From JAVBKV01 sp031553885 (GTDB taxonomy: Bacteria; Bacteroidota; Bacteroidia; Bacteroidales; Azobacteroidaceae), in contig JAVBKV010000072.1 of assembly GCA_031553885.1 (NCBI GenBank), positions 1-20,432 of the forward strand: a stretch of DNA of 20,432 bases, given 5' to 3'. The position numbers were made by a program, and so were the translations under genes. This document shows positions 1-6,593 of the stretch, piece by piece. The notes below the pieces were generated by a model. That model did not search any database. It was not told the DNA's origin and saw only the letters and a list, made by a program, of their open reading frames with translations. Position 1 is the stretch's first letter. The number at the start of each line of letters is the position of its first letter.

Positions 1-334
1 TTGACCCAATGAAATAGATATTTCTCATCAAACCGCATATCCGTCCTGCCAGGCGAAATACCTGAGATCAGGAATGTTTTTATGAATAAACGTCGATGTT
101 GAAGATTTGACAATCTCTTACTATGTTAGCAACAGCAACCGAAGGATGTAAGCCAATTAACAGGTGTATATGATCCGGGTTGCAATAGATTGCATAAACT
201 TTACACTTGTAATGAGAGATTATTCCACAGATATACTTTTCCACAAGATCTTTCCGGGCGGGATTGATTTGTGCATTACGGTTTTTTACAGCAAAAATGA
301 TTTGTAAAAAATGTTGGGAATAGGTATTGGCCAC
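1..334 (-). pseudogene. Decayed IS200-like / REP-associated tyrosine transposase (Y1_Tnp)
   Basis: The gene reads leftwards from a GTG at 332-334. Its first ~70 residues match the N-terminal half of a single-tyrosine (Y1) HUH transposase, including the metal-binding signature PDHIHLL followed by the 'VRD' helix. The open frame stops at codon 85, but sequence past a +1 shift near 109-112 continues the family pattern (KSSTSTFIHKNIPD, then LRYFAWQDGYAV). At about 28-32 the frame jumps directly to the family's C-terminal end (DEKYLFHWV), so the middle segment, which should carry the catalytic tyrosine, is missing. The copy therefore has a frameshift plus an internal deletion and should be inactive. 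The far end lies outside the window. Family assignment rests on motif recognition; the deletion is inferred from the expected IS200-like layout. Confidence 0.8.
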
Positions 335-384
335 AGAAGGTTTCGCTGCTCTGCAGCTCTGTTTGGCTTGTGTTGCATCCTTTC

Positions 385-490
385 CTTCCCGGGGGCTCGC
401 TTGCGCTTCGAACCCCGGCTATGAAGATGTTGGCGCTTTGCGCCAAAAGGGGCGAATGATTCCTGTACAGTTAGCTCCCTTCAGGGACGG
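385..490. repeat. Palindrome cluster next to the transposase remnant (REP-like)
   Basis: The gene-free stretch 335-641 holds several short perfect hairpins: arms CCGGGG/CCCCGG at 389-394 and 413-418; TGGCGC-TTT-GCGCCA at 431-445; and TCCCT-TC-AGGGA at 476-487. The stretch is more GC-rich than the DNA on its right. IS200/REP-associated transposases recognise imperfect hairpins in their flanks, so these may be the element's end or REP-like sequences. That is inference from position and structure. I see no credible gene in 335-641. Confidence 0.45.
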
Positions 491-641
491 GTGAGCTGAG
501 CTATTGTGCTTTCTGGGTTACGCCCGCGATTATTGGTTCCGCCGAACGTTGTTTCAAATTTACCCGCTTCGCGCACATGCCGTGGGTACAAATCCGATAT
601 TTAAAAAAATTACAGACGAAATGGACTACAGGTATAAGGTG

Positions 642-1507
642 TTAAGGTTTTTGCCAAAAATATTCTTTGTCGTGTATAATGGTTCCTATGTTTCCCATAT
701 TGGAACGTGTATAACCAATTGGCAACAATGAAACATACTTATTTACATAATTGCGATAGCGGCTTTCAGGATTAAATTGACTATTTACTGGTACTTGTAA
801 CCAATACAGATTTTTTGCCATATAGTCCATTAAATATTCTTCTTTAGTTTGTTTGCTTTGATTGTTCCAATTAGCATCTTCATTCAATATTAATGGACGA
901 CCATCTATTAATCGTTCTCTCACTTCACTGATACTTAAAAAATTCCCATTTTCATCTTTCACATAGGCAGCAAAAGTCGGGTCAAGCCAAATCCATTTTT
1001 GTAAACTATCTACCCACACGCAATTAATAACGTGGCAATCTTGGTAACTTTCGTCTTTTGGAAGACAGATAACATAGCGAGATTTCAAACCCATTGACAA
1101 ATACATTTCATTCAAAGAAATAGCTAAATGTCTGCAATTAATGCCTTTCCCTGTTGCTTTATGGTAATGATACAAGTCAATTGCGTCAAATTCTGCAAGT
1201 GCGAAATTAGAACCGTCATGAGTAATATTATTGTGAATCCAATACATAACGTTCAATATTTTAGATATTTCATCTCCATTTCCTGCAATGGAATCAAGTT
1301 TGAAATATGTTTTTATATCTTGCAAACGACCGTTTTTAGGCGTTTCATAGTAAAAGTGCGGTAAACCAACAGTGTCTGATTTTTCATAGCCCCCGCTTGT
1401 TGTAAAATGGAAAGGTATGTTTTTTCGTTAATAGCCAATGAATCTGTCTGTCCAAATGCAGTTAATGAAACAAATAGAACTGCTAAAAATAGGAATCTTT
1501 TCCTCAT
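642..1507 (-). pseudogene. Secreted transglutaminase-like protein, split by a frameshift
   Basis: Two leftward frames together make one protein of about 288 residues. The first, from ATG at 1507, encodes a signal peptide (MRKRFLFLAVLFVSLTAFGQ) and ~20 more residues. It runs out of frame at a run of five C on the plus strand (1390-1394). Adding one base there joins it to the second frame as QQAGGYEKSDTVGLPHFYYE... The second part carries the transglutaminase-core triad: Cys in GINCRHLA (about 125 of the joined protein), His in DCHVINCVWV (about 159) and Asp in WIWLDPTF (about 176). Such secreted proteins act as cysteine peptidases or transamidases in the periplasm or outside the cell; the substrate is unknown. 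All catalytic residues survive, so the break may be recent, switchable or a sequencing error. It is divergent from rhaA. Confidence 0.75.
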
Positions 1508-1533
1508 ATTATTTTTGTTTTTTATTATATTTG

Positions 1534-1566
1534 TCCTGATTTGTCTATAATAATGACAAAACAGGA
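1534..1566. promoter_or_regulatory. Imperfect inverted repeat upstream of rhaA, candidate operator
   Basis: Arms TCCTGATTTGTC (1534-1545) and GACAAAACAGGA (1555-1566) pair over 12 positions with one mismatch (1539 against 1561), around a 9-nt AT spacer. A further copy of TTGTC lies at 1531-1535. The repeat ends 9 nt before the -7 element of rhaA and covers where the -33 box should be. Rhamnose genes in Bacteroides are controlled by an AraC-type activator, RhaR; binding of such a protein here is inference. It also lies 27 nt upstream of the divergent transglutaminase start. Confidence 0.5.
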
Positions 1567-1575
1567 ACAAAAATG

Positions 1576-1583
1576 TAACTTTG
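1576..1583 (+). promoter_or_regulatory. Bacteroidota -7 promoter element for rhaA
   Basis: TAACTTTG matches the consensus TAnnTTTG and lies 33 nt before the rhaA ATG. No TTTG is found 19-21 nt upstream; the closest TTTG, at 1540-1543, is 32 nt away. The weak -33 region agrees with a promoter that needs an activator. Confidence 0.6.
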
Positions 1584-1616
1584 CATTCTTATCATTAACC
1601 ACAAAATAAATCGATC

Positions 1617-2873
1617 ATGAAAAAAACAGAACTCGTTCAAAAATCCTATGAAATTGCTAAAGAGCGTTATGCTGCCCTAGGAGTGGATACGGAAAAAGCG
1701 CTGTCCGATTTGCAGGATATTTCCATTTCCATTCATTGCTGGCAGGCCGATGATGTTACCGGGTTTGAAACCCTGGAAAACCTGGGTGGAGGCGGTATTC
1801 AGGCAACAGGAAACTATCCCGGAAAAGCCCGGAATATGGATGAATTGCGTGCGGATATTGAAAAAGTGACTACGCTGGTCGGAGGAAAACATCGCTTGAA
1901 TCTGCATGAAATTTATGGTGATTTTAACGGAAAAGCGGTTGATCGCAATGAGGTAACGCCGGAATATTTCGAAAGCTGGATGCAATGGGCCAACGAAAAA
2001 GGATTAAAACTGGATTTTAATTCCACATCGTTCGGGCATCCGAAAAGCGGAGACCTGACCCTGGCCAATCCGGATAAATCCATTCGCGATTTCTGGATCG
2101 AACATACCAAGCGTTGCCGGTGGATCTCGGAAGAGATAGGGAAATTCCAGCATGATCCGTGTATCATGAATCTTTGGATTCACGACGGAATGAAAGACCT
2201 GACCGTCGATCGTTACAAGTACCGCCAGATTCTCGAACAATCGCTGGATGAAATTTTCTCTACCGAATATCAGAACATGAAAGATTGCATCGAAGCTAAA
2301 TTGTTTGGTATTGGTCTGGAAAGCTATACGGTCGGTTCTTATGATTTCTATTTGGGCTATGGTGCGAAAAAACAGAAAATAGTAACCCTCGATACCGGAC
2401 ACTTCCACCTGTCGGAAAGTATTGCTGATAAAATTTCATCGTTATTGCTTTTCACTCCTGAGATTATGTTGCATGTAAGCCGTCCGATCCGTTGGGATTC
2501 CGACCATGTAACGATCCTGAACGACGACGTGATCGACCTGGCGAAAGAAATTGTTCGTGCCGGTGCGTTGAACCGGGTGCATATCGGATTGGATTATTTC
2601 GATGCTTCCATCAACCGGATGGGCGCTTATGTAATTGGGATCAGGGCCACACAAAAGGCCTTCCTGCAAGGGTTACTCGAGCCGATTACCCAACTGAGGA
2701 CGTATGAATCCAACGGACAGTATTTTGAACGGCTGGCACTGCTGGAAGAATCCAAAGGCTTGCCCTGGAATGCCGTTTGGGATTATTTCTGCCTGAAGAA
2801 TAATATTGCTGTGGGAGAAGATTACATTGCGGAAATTCAACAGTACGAACGGGAAGTAACAAGCAAACGATGA
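1617..2873 (+). CDS. rhaA: L-rhamnose isomerase
   Basis: Converts L-rhamnose to L-rhamnulose in the cytoplasm, the first step of rhamnose catabolism. The 418 residues match the E. coli RhaA type (419 aa) along the whole length. Conserved blocks include SIHCWQADDVTGFE (38-51), GGIQATGNYPGKARN (59-73), LNLHEIYGDF, MNLWIHDGMKD (184-194), KLFGIGLESYTVGS, LLHVSRPIRWDSDHV and HIGLDYFDASINR. The metal ligands sit exactly as in E. coli: His262 in GHFH, Asp294 and Asp296 in WDSD. No signal peptide. The stop overlaps the start of rhaT (ATGA), so the two are cotranscribed and probably translationally coupled. Rhamnulokinase and rhamnulose-1-phosphate aldolase, needed for the next steps, are not in this window. 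Confidence 0.96.
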   Translation: MKKTELVQKSYEIAKERYAALGVDTEKALSDLQDISISIHCWQADDVTGFETLENLGGGGIQATGNYPGKARNMDELRADIEKVTTLVGGKHRLNLHEIYGDFNGKAVDRNEVTPEYFESWMQWANEKGLKLDFNSTSFGHPKSGDLTLANPDKSIRDFWIEHTKRCRWISEEIGKFQHDPCIMNLWIHDGMKDLTVDRYKYRQILEQSLDEIFSTEYQNMKDCIEAKLFGIGLESYTVGSYDFYLGYGAKKQKIVTLDTGHFHLSESIADKISSLLLFTPEIMLHVSRPIRWDSDHVTILNDDVIDLAKEIVRAGALNRVHIGLDYFDASINRMGAYVIGIRATQKAFLQGLLEPITQLRTYESNGQYFERLALLEESKGLPWNAVWDYFCLKNNIAVGEDYIAEIQQYEREVTSKR

Positions 2874-3913
2874 ATACATTCATAGGCTTATTAATTATTG
2901 CTCTCGGAAGTCTGGGACAATCCAGTTCGTATGTTCCCATCAAGAAAGTAAAAAACTGGTCCTGGGAAAGCTTCTGGCTCACCCAGGGTATTTTTGCCTG
3001 GCTTCTTTTTCCTTTGCTGGGTGCCTGGTTAGCCATTCCTGCGGGGCATTCGTTGTGTGAAATTTATGCTGCAGCCGGTGGTGCTCTCTGGAAATCCGTC
3101 GGATACGGAATCCTTTGGGGAATCGGCGGATTGACTTTCGGATTGAGTATGCGTTACCTGGGTGTGGCCCTGGGACAGTCGCTGGCTCTGGGAACCTGTT
3201 CTGCCTTTGGTACCATCATCCCTGCTCTGTTGAAAGGGGATAATCTATTTCAAGGAGACGGATTGATTCTTTTAATTGGAGTCTCGATCGCCATCGCGGG
3301 TATCGCTGTCATTGGGCATGCCGGAGCCATGAAATCCCGGAACATGTCGGATGAAGAAAAGCGAAAGGCAGTTAAGGATTTTGCCCTGAAAAAAGGGGTA
3401 CTGATTGCCTTGCTGGCCGGAGTGATGAGTGCCTGTTTCAACCTGGGACTGGAATCCGGAGCATCCATCAAGGCAGGCTTGGTTGCACTGGGAGCAAAGG
3501 ATCTGCTGGTGCTGAATCCGGTTGTTTTACTGGTAACTTTAGGAGGATTTCTTACTAATGCCGTTTATTGCCTTTCTCAGAATTATAAAAATAAAACGTT
3601 TAAAGACTACACCTCTTCTTCAGGTAATGCATGGATCAATAACTTATTGTTTTGTGCATTAGCCGGATTGCTTTGGTATTCCCAGTTTTTCGGATTGGGT
3701 ATGGGGCAGAGTTTCTTTGAACCCGGTAGTGTGATGATGGCCTTTTCCTGGAGTATCCTGATGTCGCTGAATGTAGTATTCAGTAACCTTTGGGGAGTTA
3801 TTCTGAAAGAATGGAAAGGAGCCGGCTTCCAAACCATTACGGTATTGGTCGCCGGACTGATGATCTTAATTTTTTCGGTTCTATTTCCTCAATTGATGGA
3901 ATATATTTGCTGA
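2870..3913 (+). CDS. rhaT: L-rhamnose/proton symporter
   Basis: Imports L-rhamnose across the inner membrane with protons. Its 347 residues are about the length of E. coli RhaT (344) and show about ten hydrophobic segments. Family blocks are present: YVPIKKVKNWSWESFW near the N terminus, the segment around GIGGLTFGLSMRYLGVALGQ, LKKGVLIALLAGVMSA after a charged cytoplasmic loop (about 157-173), and LWYSQFFGLGMGQ then GVILKEWKGAG near the end. The ATG lies inside the rhaA stop (ATGA), fixing the start. The gene supplies substrate to RhaA and sits beside enzymes likely to release rhamnose outside the cell. The following gene is convergent. Confidence 0.94.
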   Translation: MNTFIGLLIIALGSLGQSSSYVPIKKVKNWSWESFWLTQGIFAWLLFPLLGAWLAIPAGHSLCEIYAAAGGALWKSVGYGILWGIGGLTFGLSMRYLGVALGQSLALGTCSAFGTIIPALLKGDNLFQGDGLILLIGVSIAIAGIAVIGHAGAMKSRNMSDEEKRKAVKDFALKKGVLIALLAGVMSACFNLGLESGASIKAGLVALGAKDLLVLNPVVLLVTLGGFLTNAVYCLSQNYKNKTFKDYTSSSGNAWINNLLFCALAGLLWYSQFFGLGMGQSFFEPGSVMMAFSWSILMSLNVVFSNLWGVILKEWKGAGFQTITVLVAGLMILIFSVLFPQLMEYIC

Positions 3914-3935
3914 TCAGTTGTTATCTGAAATATCG

Positions 3936-3968
3936 GTACAATGAAGTGTTTTTTTCGCCTCATTGTAC
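3936..3968. terminator. Inverted repeat between convergent rhaT and GH2, possible terminator
   Basis: Arms GTACAATGA (3936-3944) and TCATTGTAC (3960-3968) are perfect 9-bp complements. The interior can add pairs (3946:3958, 3948:3956) around a loop of seven T. The right arm contains the stop codon of the GH2 gene on the minus strand. Neither side has a clean U tract directly after the stem, although the plus-strand exit is T-rich, so this is only a weak candidate for a (bidirectional) terminator. Confidence 0.35.
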
Positions 3969-6413
3969 TGCTATTTCTATTTTTCCGGCTTTCAGACCAT
4001 CTGCTTTTGCCTCGATGATTACCTTCCCGCTTTTTTCACCGGACTGAACGATCGTTGTCAATTCTCCGTTAAAGAAAGGCATTTGAGGCAGATGAAACAA
4101 GTCCAGGCTGGTTGGATCTCCGTTAGCGGAGGCTCTGTATTTCCCGTTACCTTGTACATTGAATTTAACCAGCCGGTTGTCATTCGGGCACAGGTTCCCG
4201 TCTTTATCGACTACCCGGACGCGGATGTAAATCAGGTCTTTTCCATCGGCAACCATATTTTCCTGATCGGGTATCAATTCGATGCGATGAGGCTTCCCGG
4301 CCGTACGGACTGTTTTTTCAGCGACCGGAGAACCTTGTGCGTTATAAGCAATCACCTTAACTTCCCCGGGTTCGTAGACAGCATCCATCCACATCAGGCG
4401 ATAACGGTTTTCCAGCGTTGCATTGTTTTTAGATTGCTTACCATAGCTCTTCCCATTGATAAATAATTCGGCAGAAGGATAATTGGTATAAACAAAAATG
4501 GGAGTAGTTTCCCCTTTCCTGTTTTCCCAGTTCCAGTGAGGGAGGATGTGCAGGGTATTTTCATTTTCATTCCAGAGGCTGCGATAGAGGTAAAACCGGT
4601 CTTTGGGAATGCTGGCCAGGTCGATGATGCCGAACATCGAGCTGTGGTTCGGCCAACCATCCGTGTCGTAAGGGCAAGGTTCTCCTAAGTAGTCGAATCC
4701 GGTCCATACGAATTGTCCCAGGGTCCATTCATGATCTTCTGCCATAGCAAAATCTATATCGGGGATATTTGACCAGTTACAGACTTCCAGGTCGTAAGAA
4801 GATGACTGATGATCATCGTATTTGGCATCGGCTTTTCTCTTTACGGGGAACTTGTAAACGCCCCGTGAACTGACTGTGGAGGCTGTTTCCGAGCCGAGGA
4901 CCAGGTTTTGAGGTAATTGTCTGTAAGCGTCCTGGTAACGACCTGTATTGTAATTCAACCCGGGGACATCGATCATGGCGGCAAAGCCGTTACTCAATGC
5001 ACAATTGACCATGTTCATTCCGCAGGTTACCGGACGGAAAGGATCTTCCCGGTGGCAGATGTCCTGCAAGAAAGAAGCAACTTTATATCCTTCTTTGTTG
5101 CATTGCGTAGGAACTTCATTCCCGATGCTCCACATCACCACACCCGGATTATTACGGAACTGGTGCAGCATATTGATCATGTCTTTTTCCACCCATTCAT
5201 TGAAAAAACGATGGTAGCCGTTTTTACATTTGGCCTGTTCCCATTCGTCGAAGGGCTCTACCATGACCATAAATCCCATTTCGTCGCAAAGCGAGACTAA
5301 TTCAGGAGCAGGCATATTGTGTGACGTACGGATGGCGTCGCAACCCATGTCTTTGAGTAATATCAACTGGCGGCGAAGTGCAGCCGTATTGATGGCTGCT
5401 CCCAACGGTCCCAGGTCATGGTGATTGCAAACTCCCTTGAATTTTCTTTTCTGTCCATTTAAAAAGAATCCTTTGTCCGGGATCAGTTTGATGTCCCGGA
5501 TTCCGAAACGGGTGGTATATTCATCCTTCAGTTGGTTTTCTACGTATATTTTTGAAACGGCTTTGTATAAATGAGGTGTTTCCGGAGACCATAATTCCGG
5601 ACGGTTAACGATAAAATGTTGTTCAAAAGGGTTCCCGTGGTTTATTTTTTGGGTATTTTCTTTTCGGGCGACTACCTGTCCGTTTTTATCCCGAATCTCT
5701 GTGATCATCCTGATCTCTTTTCCTTCCGCGTTTTCGATCCTGGTTTTTAAACTTACGGATGCATAATCAGTCATAATAAAAGGGGTTGTTACATGAGTAC
5801 CCCATACCGGTACATGGATTTCATTGGTGGTGATAACGTGTACATTCCGGTACAATCCGGCACCCGGGTACCAACGCGACGATTGAGGTTGATTTTCCAA
5901 CCGTACGGCCAGCTGGTTTTCTTTCCCGTCTGCGTTCAGCAGATCGGTGACATCACAATGAAATGAATTGTATCCGTATGGCCAGAAACAGGCTTCTTTT
6001 CCGTTGACATAGACCCGGGCTTCGCTCATTGCTCCGTCAAAAACGAGTGTTACCCGCTTTTTTCCTTTTTCAAATGAATTTATATCGAATGTATTCCGGT
6101 ACCATCCGGTTCCCATGTAGGGAAGTCCTCCCGTACGTCCGGTTTTGGCAGTTGCTGTTTTTTCTCCGTTTTCGATAATCGAGACTTCCTGTAAATCGTA
6201 TTTTCTGTCGAAAGGACCGTAAATAGCCCAATCATGGGGAACAGTAACCGATTCCCAGGTTTTGTCGTTGAATTCTTTTTGTTCCGCTCCCGGGAAATCT
6301 CCTTTGGAAAATTTCCAGTTTTTTTCCAGTAAAAATTCTTCCCGTAAAGACTGAGCTTGTAGTGTGTATGCACAACAACATAATCCGAATAAAAAGAGGA
6401 GGTGTTTTTTCAT
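3960..6413 (-). CDS. Secreted GH2 glycoside hydrolase, beta-galactosidase-like
   Basis: An 817-residue enzyme with a signal peptide (MKKHLLFLFGLCCCAYTLQA, cleavage before Gln21), so exported. Domain order: N-terminal jelly-roll (about 25-195), Ig-like domain (196-306), (beta/alpha)8 catalytic barrel (about 307-600) with FKGVCNHHDLGPLG, a DUF4982-like domain (about 605-690, with ILPHWNW and AELFINGKSYG) and a C-terminal Ig-like domain. The acid/base is Glu433 in SIGNEVP and the nucleophile Glu509 in LGSETAS, both as in GH2. Beta-galactosidase is the likeliest activity, but related GH2 enzymes act on other beta-linked sugars, so substrate is inferred. It is transcribed divergently from the rhamnosidase/arabinofuranosidase operon across 180 bp and probably works on the same plant glycan. 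Its stop lies in an inverted repeat. Confidence 0.9.
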   Translation of the reverse strand: MKKHLLFLFGLCCCAYTLQAQSLREEFLLEKNWKFSKGDFPGAEQKEFNDKTWESVTVPHDWAIYGPFDRKYDLQEVSIIENGEKTATAKTGRTGGLPYMGTGWYRNTFDINSFEKGKKRVTLVFDGAMSEARVYVNGKEACFWPYGYNSFHCDVTDLLNADGKENQLAVRLENQPQSSRWYPGAGLYRNVHVITTNEIHVPVWGTHVTTPFIMTDYASVSLKTRIENAEGKEIRMITEIRDKNGQVVARKENTQKINHGNPFEQHFIVNRPELWSPETPHLYKAVSKIYVENQLKDEYTTRFGIRDIKLIPDKGFFLNGQKRKFKGVCNHHDLGPLGAAINTAALRRQLILLKDMGCDAIRTSHNMPAPELVSLCDEMGFMVMVEPFDEWEQAKCKNGYHRFFNEWVEKDMINMLHQFRNNPGVVMWSIGNEVPTQCNKEGYKVASFLQDICHREDPFRPVTCGMNMVNCALSNGFAAMIDVPGLNYNTGRYQDAYRQLPQNLVLGSETASTVSSRGVYKFPVKRKADAKYDDHQSSSYDLEVCNWSNIPDIDFAMAEDHEWTLGQFVWTGFDYLGEPCPYDTDGWPNHSSMFGIIDLASIPKDRFYLYRSLWNENENTLHILPHWNWENRKGETTPIFVYTNYPSAELFINGKSYGKQSKNNATLENRYRLMWMDAVYEPGEVKVIAYNAQGSPVAEKTVRTAGKPHRIELIPDQENMVADGKDLIYIRVRVVDKDGNLCPNDNRLVKFNVQGNGKYRASANGDPTSLDLFHLPQMPFFNGELTTIVQSGEKSGKVIIEAKADGLKAGKIEIAVQ

Positions 6414-6458
6414 GATTTGCTTCGTATTAAGAATTAATGATTAGTAGCCGACCGATTG

Positions 6459-6482
6459 GAAGTGTATTGTCTGCTACACTTC
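6459..6482. promoter_or_regulatory. 8-8-8 inverted repeat at the GH2 transcription start, candidate operator
   Basis: GAAGTGTA (6459-6466), 8-nt spacer, TACACTTC (6475-6482): arms are perfect complements. On the minus strand the repeat starts 2 nt after the predicted -7 box of the GH2 gene, so it would span the transcription start. It could be an operator for a repressor or a hairpin at the mRNA's 5' end. Confidence 0.45.
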
Positions 6483-6484
6483 TG

Positions 6485-6492
6485 CAAAAGTA
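6485..6492 (-). promoter_or_regulatory. Bacteroidota -7 promoter element for the GH2 gene
   Basis: The minus strand reads TACTTTTG here, matching TAnnTTTG, about 70 nt upstream of the GH2 ATG. No good -33 TTTG lies at the usual distance. Confidence 0.5.
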
Positions 6493-6566
6493 AACCAAAA
6501 AACAATAGGATGCGATTTTTTAATGGATGATCTGAAAAAAGGGTAACTATTTTCAAATAATTACAA

Positions 6567-6574
6567 TATCTTTG
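6567..6574 (+). promoter_or_regulatory. Bacteroidota -7 promoter element for the GH78-CE4/GH51 operon
   Basis: TATCTTTG matches TAnnTTTG and lies 19 nt before the ATG at 6594, giving a very short leader. No clear -33 box is visible at the usual spacing. Confidence 0.5.
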
Positions 6575-6593
6575 CTAACATAAAAATACTGGC

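Noticed and set aside
504..731. Rightward 75-codon frame in the palindrome-rich spacer
   Set aside because: No start signal or family resemblance, and its end overlaps the well-supported transglutaminase frame on the other strand.
2004..2408. Leftward 134-codon open frame
   Set aside because: Antisense to rhaA, which is conserved over its full length.
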